This document shows positions 54,969-64,000 of a stretch of 64,000 bases of DNA, piece by piece. A program made the position numbers and the translations under genes. The stretch's first letter is position 1; each line of letters starts with the position of its first letter. Origin of the DNA: Maribellus sp. YY47 (lineage in GTDB: Bacteria > Bacteroidota > Bacteroidia > Bacteroidales > Prolixibacteraceae). The DNA is taken from NCBI RefSeq assembly GCF_023111095.1, contig NZ_JALGYW010000004.1:186001-250000 (forward strand). Reading direction: 5' to 3'. The notes below the pieces were generated by a model that was given only the letters and a program-made list of their open reading frames with translations, did not search any database and was not told where the DNA came from.

Positions 54969-57131
54969 ATGAAGACATTAGATTTTTACAGATTATTACC
55001 GATGACGTTGTGGCTGTTACTTTTCAGCGCTGCCGCTTTCAGTTCGTGTGAAAAAGACTCGGTGGAAAAACCTGAAACGGAGCCTATCGTTGTAAAAAGC
55101 TATTTTAGCTTCAATTCATCATCTGCGCACGATCTGGAGGTGACCAACGATGGCGCCCACCAATATAAAATTCAGACAACAGGAACCGATCCGTACGTTA
55201 CTTTAAATCCGCTGACAAGTAGTATTGCAGAGGATAAACTTGTGTTTACGTTTGAATACCAGAGTACCGCTGCGCTCAACAATCTGCAATTGTTTCTTGC
55301 ACCGCCAACAACCGAAGAGCGCTCGGTGAAATCGGAGGAACTGACAGAATCAGGCAGTTGGAAAACCTTTTCCATCGATCTGGGTGATTATATCGATGAA
55401 TTTAGCTGGGGAAATACAGGACATTACTTGCGACTTGATTTTGGCAACAGCTCGGGAGTTACCATTCTGGTCCGTAATATGGAAATGAGGGTGCGCACCG
55501 AAAGTGAGCAGGCGTTGGCCGATGCACGTGCCGAAGAACGCGAAAGGTTGCGCATTCTGGAAGAAAAACTAAATAATTATCTGGCAGCTACATTCGATGC
55601 ATCTGTTACTGATGTGTCGGTTTCGGCTTCAAAAATTACGGTTACGGGAAATTGTCCCGATCCAGCCAATCTTTTGTTGTGTGAAGTCACTCCTTATCAG
55701 GATTTGGTAGAACTTACCAATTTTGAAAATGGCGTAGCACCCGGAAGTCAGAACTTTTCCATCGAGCTGGATCGTTACATTGAAAAAGACGGTTTCAACT
55801 ACGATCGCAGCCTGTCGAAGTGGGTGTTGGTAAAAAGCGGTTCCATCACCGATGAAATTGTTTCGTTTGCCCGTTACGCCAGCGAGATAACTCCACAGGA
55901 AACAATGCCGGCCGGTCAGTTAAGGAGTAAAAAGGGACTTGGAGGTTATGCCGTTAGCCGTGGGTTTCAGCAAGATCTCGACGACCTGAAAATTACGAGT
56001 GTAACCGTAAATGTAGCGCTTACTTCTTATATGTACCTTCAACCACGGGCTAATACGTTTGAACATGTGTATGGCGGGAAATCCTATTATTTCAACAAGG
56101 CAAGAATAGAAGAACTCGATAGGACCATGCAGAAAGCCTACGAGAAAGATATTATGGTGGCTGCAATCATTTTGATTCAAAAGGCTTCTGAATGTGCCGA
56201 TCCTGAAATTGGTGAATTGTTGCAGCATCCGGGGTTTAGTGGCGAAGGCTTTTTTACAATGCCCAACATGACCAACGCGGCCAGTTTAAATTGCTATACC
56301 GCAGCACTCGATTTTCTGGCCAGTCGCTACAACCGCCCCGACAACGCCTACGGAAGAATTCATAACTGGATTATGCACAACGAAGTAGATGCCGGATTAA
56401 CCTGGACCAACATGGGCGATGTTCCCATGATCAATTTTATGGATACCTACATTAAATCCATGCGGCTGTGCCACAATATTGTGCGGAAATACGACGAGAC
56501 AGGTCAGGTGCTCGGATCGTTTACCCATTCGTGGAAAGATGCGGTGGAATCGTATGCAACCGTGGATATGCTGGAGGTACTCAAAAAAGAATGTGCTGCC
56601 GAAGGAGATTTTCAGTGGGGACTGGCTTGTCATCCGTATCCGCAGGATTTAAATGAGCCCAAAACATGGAACGATGCAAAAGCGACGTTTAGCATGAGTT
56701 CATCGCTGGTTACCTTTAAAAACCTGGAAGTGCTGGATGCCTGGATTAAAAAGGCAGAGAATAAATTTCAGGGAACCATAAAACGCACATTATGGCTATC
56801 GGAAAACGGAACCAATTCAAGAACCTATGGTGAACAGGATTTAATGGAACAGGCTGCGGGCCTGGCGTATGCCTGGAAAAAATTAGAGTTGCTTGATGGC
56901 ATTGATGCCATTCAGTGGCACAACTGGATTGACAACCGCGGCGAATTTGGCTTACGAATTGGCCTGCGCCGCTATCCCGACGATGAGGAAGATCCGGGTG
57001 GCGCAAAACCGGTGTGGTATGTTTACCAGGCTGCAGGCACCGATCAGGAAGATACGGTTTTTGATCCCTATAAATCGCTGATCGGAATTGGCGACTGGAG
57101 TGAAATTATGCACACCGTGTTGGCTCCGTAG
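54969..57131 (+). CDS. DUF5722-like lipoprotein, candidate clan GH-A glycoside hydrolase
   Basis: 720 residues, lipobox SSC at Cys27. Module 1 (about 46-176) is homologous to the insert in the second SusD. A charged helix (ARAEERERLRILEEKL) links to a small beta domain (about 200-310). The C-terminal TIM barrel (about 315-700) begins SKKGLGGYAVSRGFQQDL. The HNEVDAGLTW motif gives acid/base Glu472 (NE pair) and LSENGTN gives Glu612, separation 140, as in clan GH-A retaining enzymes. This resembles DUF5722 proteins. Probably surface-exposed. The glycan is inferred to be the PUL target. Confidence 0.7.
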   Translation: MKTLDFYRLLPMTLWLLLFSAAAFSSCEKDSVEKPETEPIVVKSYFSFNSSSAHDLEVTNDGAHQYKIQTTGTDPYVTLNPLTSSIAEDKLVFTFEYQSTAALNNLQLFLAPPTTEERSVKSEELTESGSWKTFSIDLGDYIDEFSWGNTGHYLRLDFGNSSGVTILVRNMEMRVRTESEQALADARAEERERLRILEEKLNNYLAATFDASVTDVSVSASKITVTGNCPDPANLLLCEVTPYQDLVELTNFENGVAPGSQNFSIELDRYIEKDGFNYDRSLSKWVLVKSGSITDEIVSFARYASEITPQETMPAGQLRSKKGLGGYAVSRGFQQDLDDLKITSVTVNVALTSYMYLQPRANTFEHVYGGKSYYFNKARIEELDRTMQKAYEKDIMVAAIILIQKASECADPEIGELLQHPGFSGEGFFTMPNMTNAASLNCYTAALDFLASRYNRPDNAYGRIHNWIMHNEVDAGLTWTNMGDVPMINFMDTYIKSMRLCHNIVRKYDETGQVLGSFTHSWKDAVESYATVDMLEVLKKECAAEGDFQWGLACHPYPQDLNEPKTWNDAKATFSMSSSLVTFKNLEVLDAWIKKAENKFQGTIKRTLWLSENGTNSRTYGEQDLMEQAAGLAYAWKKLELLDGIDAIQWHNWIDNRGEFGLRIGLRRYPDDEEDPGGAKPVWYVYQAAGTDQEDTVFDPYKSLIGIGDWSEIMHTVLAP

Positions 57132-57239
57132 AGTGCTTTCGTAGTTGTTCGGCTGCTGATTATCCGGGAAACAACGGACAGTGCAGGATACAAATCTGCG
57201 CTTTTTACAGTTGATTCGAAAAACATATGACATAAACCA

Positions 57240-58127
57240 ATGAATAAACATAAAATGCGAACTAAATATTTTCTTTTATTCTTTTTGATCATCGGAACCT
57301 TGGCGGCATCTTCCAAGCCAAAATCAAACTTTACATTGTGGCAGCTTCCGTCGCAAATTAATACCATCGGCAATTCGTATGTTTTTAAAATGAGCGATGG
57401 GAAAGTGGCGGTTATGGATGGCGGAGTATCGGAAGAAGCGGATTATTTGCGGGGTTTTTTGGCGGCGCTGGGTAATCATGTCGATATTTGGTTTATCAGT
57501 CACCCGCATCCTGATCATATTGGTGCCATAACCGAAATATTAAAAGAGCCCAAGGGCCTCAAAATTGATCTGGTGGTGCATTCCGGGTTTTCTCCGGAAC
57601 ACCGGAAGACTGAGCCGGGCAGCACCGAAAAAGCAAACGGTTTTTACGAAGCACTGGCACAATCCGGCATTCCGCAGGAAAATATGACGGTACCGGGAAA
57701 AGTTTTTCAGCTCGATCAAACCCAATTTAAAATTTTAGATGTGAAAAACGAAGAAGTTACGGTAAATCCTTTTAACAATTCGTGTATGGTTGTACGGGTA
57801 TGGGATGCTAAAAAATCGATGGTGTTTTTGGGCGACAGCGGAGCAGAACAAGGCGATCGCCTGTTAAACGGTCCTTTCCGCGATGAGTTGGATTGCGATT
57901 ACCTGCAAATGGCGCACCATGGTCAGCAGGGAGTGAGCAAAGAATTTTACCGGACCATCAAATTCAGCGCTTGTTTATGGCCTACGCCATCGTGGGTGTA
58001 CAACAACGATGCAGGAAAAGGCTTCAATACCCATATTTTAAAAACCATTGAAATACGTGATTTGGTAGATTCATTGGGGATAAAAGAGCAATATATCAGC
58101 TTTCAGGGCTTAAGTAAAATTGACTAG
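57240..58127 (+). CDS. exported metallo-beta-lactamase-fold hydrolase
   Basis: 295 residues, signal peptide (about 1-25). HPHPDH metal motif at 88-93 (HxHxDH), second-shell VFLGDSGAEQ near 195 and AHHGQQG near 222, the His-Asp-His order of MBL hydrolases; this branch resembles ComEC-like/UlaG-like members. In a PUL it may be a lactonase or esterase acting on oxidised or acylated sugars (inference). An internal ATG at 57255 is an alternative start. Gaps of about 100 bases on both sides. Confidence 0.82.
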   Translation: MNKHKMRTKYFLLFFLIIGTLAASSKPKSNFTLWQLPSQINTIGNSYVFKMSDGKVAVMDGGVSEEADYLRGFLAALGNHVDIWFISHPHPDHIGAITEILKEPKGLKIDLVVHSGFSPEHRKTEPGSTEKANGFYEALAQSGIPQENMTVPGKVFQLDQTQFKILDVKNEEVTVNPFNNSCMVVRVWDAKKSMVFLGDSGAEQGDRLLNGPFRDELDCDYLQMAHHGQQGVSKEFYRTIKFSACLWPTPSWVYNNDAGKGFNTHILKTIEIRDLVDSLGIKEQYISFQGLSKID

Positions 58128-58223
58128 CAGATAACAGGACAGGCCGAAAATGGCATTGAACAATAACCTATAACTCTTGGGGATGTAGTATTTTTATGGA
58201 CTACACAAAAACATAATGGAACA

Positions 58224-60224
58224 ATGACAAAATTACCTTTCAAAAAACTACTGACCTTTATTATGGCGATATGTGCGACAGCTTTTTTCGGTTTGAATGC
58301 TAACGCGCAAAATCGCTGGGAATTAGCTCCCGACGGAAAGATTACCTGGAAAATTAGCGATAAACTTCCGCATTCCGATCATATCGAGATGAGTGGCGAC
58401 AGTATCTCCGTTATTCTGAATTATACGGTTATTGCCGATCGTTCATTTAAACTTGAACGAAAATTGGTGTGGCCCATGCTGCGCACTATTCCCAATAATA
58501 CCCATGCCAGTTTAATTCGTTGGGTGAACGACGATTGCCTCTCGAAAGTGCTGGTAAATGGGAAAGCCTTACAAAACATCGAAACCACGAGCCTCGCACA
58601 CGGCGGACTGATGGAAGTGAAAAGTTCATCGGATCAGGTGGAGCTGGTGCGCACCCTGTTCCCGTCTACAGAACATCCGGCGTATTTCGAACATTATGTG
58701 CTGACCAATAAATCGAACGATCGATTGGCGCTTGAAATTCCCGATTACACGATAATCACTTCCACCGATCCGGAGCGGGGAGTAGAAGGAAGTTATAAAA
58801 TTCTGACAGAAGTGGAAGGCGGAGGATTCTATGCGTTAAAACCCGGAGAATCGGTTGAATGGAATATGCGTATTGCTGCCAAACCTGAGACCGGGAGTTT
58901 TGCTTCGCAATCGGTGAGCGTGGAAAAACAATCACGCGAAAAACTGGTGGCTTCCTGGTGGAACAACCTGGTGCTCGAGACTCCCGATGAGGTATTGAAT
59001 CGCGCTTTTGCTTTTGCCAAAATACGAGCTTCCGAAAGTATCTATAAAACCAAAGGCGGCTATATGCACGGTCCCGGAGGTGGCGCCTATTATGCTGCCA
59101 TTTGGGCCAACGATCAGGCTGAATATGTCGGGCCGTTTTTCCCGTTTCTGGGCTACGAAAAAGGGAATGATTCGTCGCTGAATGCTTACCTGCATTTTGC
59201 CCGGTTTATGAATCCGGAATACAAACCCATTCCAAGTTCGATTATTGCCGAAGGAATCGACATCTGGAACGGTGCCGGCGATCGCGGCGATGCTGCGATG
59301 ATTGCTTATGGCGCCTCACGTTTTGCACTTACTTTGGGCGACCGGGAAACGGCTGAAAAACTCTGGCCGCTGATTGAATGGTGCCTCGAATACAACAAAC
59401 GAAAACTGAATGATGGCGGCGTAGTTTCTTCCGATGCGGATGAGCTGGAAGGGCGTTTCCCGGTCGGCGATGCAAACCTGTGTACTTCAAGTTTGTATTA
59501 CGATGCCTTACTCTCGGCTGCAAAGTTGGGAAAGGATTTGGGAAAAGATGCCGCTCAGCTCAAAACCTATCAGAATGAAGCAAAAACACTAAAAAGCAAT
59601 ATCGAAAGCTTTTTTGGACGGAAAGTGGAGGGCTTCAACACGTATCGCTATTACGATGGCAACGATGTGTTGCGCGCCTGGATTTGTATTCCGCTGACGG
59701 TGGGTATTTACGACCGGGCAGAAGGCACCATCGACGCCTTGTTCTCGCCACGTTTGTGGACTGATGACGGACTGGCTACGGAAGCCGGCGATAAAACGTT
59801 CTGGGATCGTTCCACCTTGTATGCCCTGCGTGGTGTGCTTCAAGCCGGAGAAACCGAAAAAGCCATGGAATTTCTGGAGTATTATTCGCAACGAAGATTG
59901 CTTGGCGAACATGTTCCGTATCCGGTGGAAGCTTATCCGGAAGGTGGTCAGCGCCACTTGTCGGCTGAAAGCGGGCTGTATTGCCGCATTTTTACCGAAG
60001 GTTTGTTTGGCATCCGGCCAACCGGACTCTCAACCTTTGAGTTGACACCGCAGCTCCCGGAAGGTTGGGATAGCATGGCGCTTCGGAAAATTCATGCATT
60101 TGGCGAGGTGATGGACATTGAGGTGCAACGGAAAGGAGCTGGCATTCAGGTAAAGATTATTGCTTCAGATAAAGCGATTTCAAAGAATTGCAAAAATGGA
60201 AAAACCATACAGATTAACCTGTAA
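58224..60224 (+). CDS. exported six-hairpin glycosidase-like protein
   Basis: 666 residues, signal peptide about 1-28 (NANAQ). N-terminal beta-sandwich (about 30-240), (alpha/alpha)6 barrel (about 250-600), and a short C-terminal beta part. YMHGPGGGAYYAAIWANDQAEYVGPF (about 275-300), GAGDRGDAAM (about 350), SDADELEGRFPVGDANL (about 405-422) and EAYPEGGQRHLSAES mark the active-site side. Similar layouts occur in GH78, GH142 and GH15-like enzymes, but none can be assigned. Exported glycosidase is the best guess. Confidence 0.65.
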   Translation: MTKLPFKKLLTFIMAICATAFFGLNANAQNRWELAPDGKITWKISDKLPHSDHIEMSGDSISVILNYTVIADRSFKLERKLVWPMLRTIPNNTHASLIRWVNDDCLSKVLVNGKALQNIETTSLAHGGLMEVKSSSDQVELVRTLFPSTEHPAYFEHYVLTNKSNDRLALEIPDYTIITSTDPERGVEGSYKILTEVEGGGFYALKPGESVEWNMRIAAKPETGSFASQSVSVEKQSREKLVASWWNNLVLETPDEVLNRAFAFAKIRASESIYKTKGGYMHGPGGGAYYAAIWANDQAEYVGPFFPFLGYEKGNDSSLNAYLHFARFMNPEYKPIPSSIIAEGIDIWNGAGDRGDAAMIAYGASRFALTLGDRETAEKLWPLIEWCLEYNKRKLNDGGVVSSDADELEGRFPVGDANLCTSSLYYDALLSAAKLGKDLGKDAAQLKTYQNEAKTLKSNIESFFGRKVEGFNTYRYYDGNDVLRAWICIPLTVGIYDRAEGTIDALFSPRLWTDDGLATEAGDKTFWDRSTLYALRGVLQAGETEKAMEFLEYYSQRRLLGEHVPYPVEAYPEGGQRHLSAESGLYCRIFTEGLFGIRPTGLSTFELTPQLPEGWDSMALRKIHAFGEVMDIEVQRKGAGIQVKIIASDKAISKNCKNGKTIQINL

Positions 60225-60280
60225 TAAAAAGACAACCAACTCAACCTGACCGGAATAGCCGGCAGCCTAAATAAAAAAGG

Positions 60281-62695
60281 ATGACAAACAAAGTAGTACT
60301 CATATTTACCGCTTTCATACTTACATTTAGTTGGTGTAAAGCGCAGTATCTGCAACGGGAAATTCCCGAATTTGGGAAATGGATCAGCAATTGTGAGGCA
60401 GAATCGACCGACAATGCTGATAGGTACTCCAATCACCCGGCTCCTTTGTTTCGCAGAGCGTTTGCAACACAGACGCGAATAAAAAAAGCTACCCTTTTTA
60501 TTACGGCTGCCGGATATTACCAGGCCAGTTTAAACGGAGAGAGAATAGGCGATATTTATCTCGATCCGGCTTGGACCGATTTCAGCAAACGAATTTATTT
60601 TTCAGAATTCGATCTTACTGAAATGATAAAAAAAGGGGAGAATTGTCTGGGTGTTACCGTCGGAAATGGATTCTATAATCCGCTGCCCATGCGCATGTGG
60701 GGAAATCTCAATCTTCGGGATGCATTAACAACCGGTATTCCCGCCTTTACAGCTGTTTTACGGCTTGTTTACGACAATGACAAAACGGAAACAATTCAGA
60801 CCGATGAAACCTGGAAATTTGCGGATGGCCCCCTCTTAAAAAACAATGTTTACCTGGGAGAGTGGTACGATGCGCGCCTGGCCCCAAAAGGCTGGAATAC
60901 CCCGGATTATAATGACTTGGAGTGGACTGCCGCTTGCGTGGTGAAATCGCCGGGAGGAGAACTTTTACCTCGCTTTTTCCCACCGATAAAAGTAACCGAA
61001 AGAATATCTCCTTTAACGATTCGCTCATTAGCCGACGGACTTCAGATGGTTGACATGGGCGTCAATTTTGCGGGTACTTATAAAATCAGACTAAAAGGAA
61101 AAACCGGGGATACCGTTTCATTTCGATTTGGCGAACGTATTTACGATGACGGTACGCTTAATCCGATGACGAGCGTTTGCGGGCAGATTAAGCGCGAAGG
61201 AACAGGAGGTCCGGGTGCTCCCGATATTGCCTGGCAAGCCGATACTTATGTGTTTGGTGATGATCAGGAAATCTGGTACTCACCTGAATTTACCTTTCAC
61301 ACCTTTCGCTACATGGAGATTAGCGGCCTGTCGTATCCGCTTTCGGTGGATGACCTGCAAGGACTGGCGCTTAATACTGCAGTAGAAGAAACCAATCATT
61401 TCGAGTGCTCTTCTGAGTTGCTGAACAAAATACAGGAGATTTCGGTCCGGACGTTTAAATCCAATTTGCAGGGGGTGCAATCCGACTGTCCGGCACGCGA
61501 ACGATTTGGCTATGGAGGGGATATAAATGCGGTAGCCGAATCATTTATTTATAATTTCGATATGCACTCTTTTTATCGTAAAGCGATTTACGACTGGGTG
61601 GATGCGATGAACGATTCATCGTTTGCCGATACTGCTCCTTTTGTTGGCTTGAAATATTGTGGCATTAGCTGGGAGTCGGCATTTCTGTTTCTTCAGGATG
61701 AATTGCTCAAAAATTACAACGACACCGGAATTGTTCGCGAACTGTATCAACTCGATCTGAAATGGATGGAGAAAGCCGATCGCTTGATTCCCGGATTGAT
61801 CGTAACTGAAGGCTTGGGCGATCACGAATCGTTAATACCGGTTCCTGTTCAGATAACCGGAACCTGTCATTACCTGAAAGCCGCCAAAGTGATGAAAGAA
61901 TTTGCGGCATTGATGAATGACCGGATAAATGAGGAGAAGTTTGCGAAGCTGGAAAGCGCCATCCGAAACGAACTTTACGAGAACTTCTGGAGAAATCCTG
62001 ATGCTGATCTGACAAAAGTAAACAAGCAGACACTGTATGCCGCCTTGCTGGTTTCCGGAGTTATTCCTGAAAATGAAAAACAGGCTGCTGTTGATTCGCT
62101 CGTTTCGGCAGTTAATGAAAACGGGCACGGACATTTTACAACGGGAATTTTTGGAACCTACTTCATATTGGAAGCTCTTTCGCAGGCTGGTTTATCTCAA
62201 ATGGTTTTTGATATTGTCAACAGTCCTGAATTTCCGGGATGGGGATACATGGTGGAGAATGGTGCCACCACGCTTTGGGAAACCTGGAAAGAAAGTGACA
62301 ATGTCTATTCGAACTGTCACCCCATGTTTGGCAGCGTTTCCGGCTGGTTTTTCCGCTGGCTGGGCGGGATTCAACAGGATGCAAATTCGAAAGGATTTAA
62401 GCTTTTTCATCTTGTGCCGCAAACTCCGGAAGGATTGAATTTTGCAAAATGTTCGTATAAAACACCTTATGGCCTTATTCGGTCGGAGTGGGAGCGAAAA
62501 TCAAACGGCAAAGTGATATATCGGATTACCGTTCCGGAAGGAACAAAGGGCGTTTTAAAAATAAAGTCGCCGGGAAAACCTGAAGTAAGAATCGATACCG
62601 GAGCAAAAGAAATGAAACAGGAAGGGAAGAGGGTAAATGAGTTTTATTTGATGGAGTTGGAAGCTGGAAAATATGAAATCGCATCAAGTAAGTAA
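60281..62695 (+). CDS. GH78 alpha-L-rhamnosidase
   Basis: 804 residues, signal peptide about 1-20 (WCKAQ). N-terminal beta-sandwich with GYYQASLNGERIGD (the GH78 N domain), then the (alpha/alpha)6 barrel. D402, E407 (acid) and D414 in SDCPARERFGYGGD are spaced exactly as the three acidic residues of BsRhaB (D567, E572, D579), and the base is Glu667 in TTLWETWK. A C-terminal beta domain follows. It removes terminal alpha-L-rhamnose. This is the best-supported substrate clue in the PUL besides GH127. Confidence 0.92.
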   Translation: MTNKVVLIFTAFILTFSWCKAQYLQREIPEFGKWISNCEAESTDNADRYSNHPAPLFRRAFATQTRIKKATLFITAAGYYQASLNGERIGDIYLDPAWTDFSKRIYFSEFDLTEMIKKGENCLGVTVGNGFYNPLPMRMWGNLNLRDALTTGIPAFTAVLRLVYDNDKTETIQTDETWKFADGPLLKNNVYLGEWYDARLAPKGWNTPDYNDLEWTAACVVKSPGGELLPRFFPPIKVTERISPLTIRSLADGLQMVDMGVNFAGTYKIRLKGKTGDTVSFRFGERIYDDGTLNPMTSVCGQIKREGTGGPGAPDIAWQADTYVFGDDQEIWYSPEFTFHTFRYMEISGLSYPLSVDDLQGLALNTAVEETNHFECSSELLNKIQEISVRTFKSNLQGVQSDCPARERFGYGGDINAVAESFIYNFDMHSFYRKAIYDWVDAMNDSSFADTAPFVGLKYCGISWESAFLFLQDELLKNYNDTGIVRELYQLDLKWMEKADRLIPGLIVTEGLGDHESLIPVPVQITGTCHYLKAAKVMKEFAALMNDRINEEKFAKLESAIRNELYENFWRNPDADLTKVNKQTLYAALLVSGVIPENEKQAAVDSLVSAVNENGHGHFTTGIFGTYFILEALSQAGLSQMVFDIVNSPEFPGWGYMVENGATTLWETWKESDNVYSNCHPMFGSVSGWFFRWLGGIQQDANSKGFKLFHLVPQTPEGLNFAKCSYKTPYGLIRSEWERKSNGKVIYRITVPEGTKGVLKIKSPGKPEVRIDTGAKEMKQEGKRVNEFYLMELEAGKYEIASSK

Positions 62696-62741
62696 CCCAT
62701 TTTTTTTGTGACGAAAGATCTAAACCAATAAAACAATTAAT

Positions 62742-64000
62742 ATGAGACAATTAAGGACTATGCTTTTTGTGCTGTTTTTGCTTAGCCCGTTTTCCGGGCA
62801 GCTGATGGCACAACAGGTAAACAGCGATCAGTGGGTAGCAACCGACGCGCTTGGACGTGAACTGTGTACCTTCGAAAATGCAGGAAATGAGAAGAAAGAC
62901 AAATTCATCGCTATGTTTTACTGGACCTGGCATCAGGGAAACGACGACACAACCTACCAGGTAAAAAACATTACAGAAATTGTACGGAAATATCCCGAGG
63001 CAATGAAGGATTATCATCATCCGGCCTGGGGAACCAAACAACCCGGATTTTTCTACTGGGAGCAGCCTTTGCTGGGCTACTATAAAACCACCGATCCGTG
63101 GGTGCTGCGCAAACATGCCGAGATGTTGGCCGATGCAAAAGTCGATGCAGTATTCTTTGATTGCACCAACGGTAGCATTACCTGGAAAGATTCGTACGAA
63201 GCACTCCTGAAAACATGGGATCAGGCGCAAAAGGACGGTGTGAATGTGCCCAAAATAGCGTACATGCTTCCTTTTGGCCCGGTTCCACATGCATTGGTTT
63301 CGCTTCGTCAGCTATACCGCGATGTGTACAAACCCGGCCGGTATAAAAACCTGTGGTTTATCTGGAAAGGAAAACCCTGCATCATGGGCTATCCCGATAA
63401 TCTGACCGATTCGGAGGAAGACCGAGAGATTGCCGAGTTTTTTACGTTCCGTCCCGGACAACCCGACTATGTGGATGGTCCCACACGCAATGATCAGTGG
63501 GGATGGCTCGAAAATTATCCGCAACATGGTTATGTAAAAGGCGAAAACGGCAAGTTTGAACAGGTGACGGTGGGAATTGCCCAAAATGCCAGCCCCGAAA
63601 CCAAAGGTCATTGCAGCGCTTTTAACCTGCCCGGATCGTTTGGCCGTAATTTCACTCAGCGCGATGGTTTTGATCCTCGCGTGGAAGGCTACTTGTACGG
63701 TTGGAATTTTATGGAGCAGTGGGACCGTGCTTTTGAGCTCGATCCTGAACTCGTTTTTGTGACCGGATGGAATGAATTTATTGCCGGACAGTGGTTGCCC
63801 AAAGACAGCTGGACAGGCGATCCTTTTTCTTTTGTGGATCAGTTCGACTGGGAACGAAGCCGCGATATTGAACCCAATAAAGGTTGGGGAGACCGCGGAG
63901 ATGTTTACTACCTCCAGTTAGTCGACCAGGTGCGGAAATTTAAAGGAATGGCAGTACCCGAGGAGGCTTCTGCTGCAAAAACCGTGAAGCTCGGAAAAGC
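62742..64000 (+). CDS. GH71/GH99-like putative glycoside hydrolase, cut by the window edge
   Basis: Open from ATG 62742 to the right edge (419 codons seen, no stop). Signal peptide about 1-24 (LMAQQ). TIM-barrel features: MFYWTWHQ, DAVFFDCTNG, FTFRPGQPDY and VTGWNEFIAGQW, where the NE pair (Glu345) resembles the FNEW motif of GH99/GH71 endo-alpha-mannanase/glucanase families. The rest (SRDIEPNKGWGDRGDVYYLQLV) is well conserved in Bacteroidota homologues, whose substrate is not clear. Continues the PUL to the right. Confidence 0.75.
   Translation, partial: MRQLRTMLFVLFLLSPFSGQLMAQQVNSDQWVATDALGRELCTFENAGNEKKDKFIAMFYWTWHQGNDDTTYQVKNITEIVRKYPEAMKDYHHPAWGTKQPGFFYWEQPLLGYYKTTDPWVLRKHAEMLADAKVDAVFFDCTNGSITWKDSYEALLKTWDQAQKDGVNVPKIAYMLPFGPVPHALVSLRQLYRDVYKPGRYKNLWFIWKGKPCIMGYPDNLTDSEEDREIAEFFTFRPGQPDYVDGPTRNDQWGWLENYPQHGYVKGENGKFEQVTVGIAQNASPETKGHCSAFNLPGSFGRNFTQRDGFDPRVEGYLYGWNFMEQWDRAFELDPELVFVTGWNEFIAGQWLPKDSWTGDPFSFVDQFDWERSRDIEPNKGWGDRGDVYYLQLVDQVRKFKGMAVPEEASAAKTVKLGK

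Overview
The window looks like chromosomal DNA of a free-living Bacteroidota, most like the Marinilabiliales/Prolixibacteraceae type (inference; the sequence alone does not fix the genus). The main signs are two SusC/SusD pairs, an ECF sigma/FecR pair, many lipoproteins, candidate -7 boxes of the form TAnnTTTG, DUF6702 and GldL-like small proteins, and little use of Shine-Dalgarno sites. No rRNA, tRNA, CRISPR array, phage or complete insertion sequence was seen.

Positions 1-29,800 are ordinary core and housekeeping genes on both strands. They include an exported esterase, a NUDIX hydrolase, Xaa-Pro aminopeptidase, a sodium/solute symporter, an S9 prolyl oligopeptidase, EttA, an MFS/SET-domain pair, a small GNAT/zinc-ribbon operon, a histidine kinase with a stand-alone receiver, an M1 peptidase next to HupE/UreJ and DUF6702, an SUI1 factor, TrmO, PBP1A, CPBP, GtrA, a lone beta-helix protein and ArfB. 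A Crp/Fnr regulator is transcribed divergently from a five-gene redox cluster at 27,125-29,758: a NifX-like protein, a thioredoxin-fold protein lacking the normal CxxC, a TrxB homologue lacking the usual NADPH-phosphate motif, OsmC, and a membrane-anchored thioredoxin. The divergent gap holds an FNR-geometry palindrome.

Positions 29,800-34,540 carry a covalent-flavin FAD/BBE oxidase, a PQQ-type beta-propeller lipoprotein and a DUF3365 haem lipoprotein. Between them is an intergenic stretch rich in hairpins.

From 34,544 to the right edge, everything on the + strand forms one large polysaccharide utilization locus (PUL). An ECF sigma factor and FecR anti-sigma precede a SusC with an STN signalling domain and a SusD, then a second SusC (no STN) and SusD. 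Enzymes follow: a GH127-like beta-L-arabinofuranosidase, a GH78 alpha-L-rhamnosidase, a DUF5722-like clan GH-A candidate, two six-hairpin glycosidase-like proteins, a GH71/GH99-like protein cut by the window edge, a mutarotase-like protein, an exported metallo-beta-lactamase-fold hydrolase, and a 771-residue protein of no recognised family. The arabinosidase plus rhamnosidase suggest an arabinose- and rhamnose-containing glycan, taken up by SusCD and debranched in the periplasm (inference).

The most notable observation is a ~130-residue beta-sandwich-like module. It is inserted in the second SusD and occurs again at the N-terminus of the DUF5722-like lipoprotein in the same locus, as if the surface capture protein and the enzyme share one glycan-binding domain.
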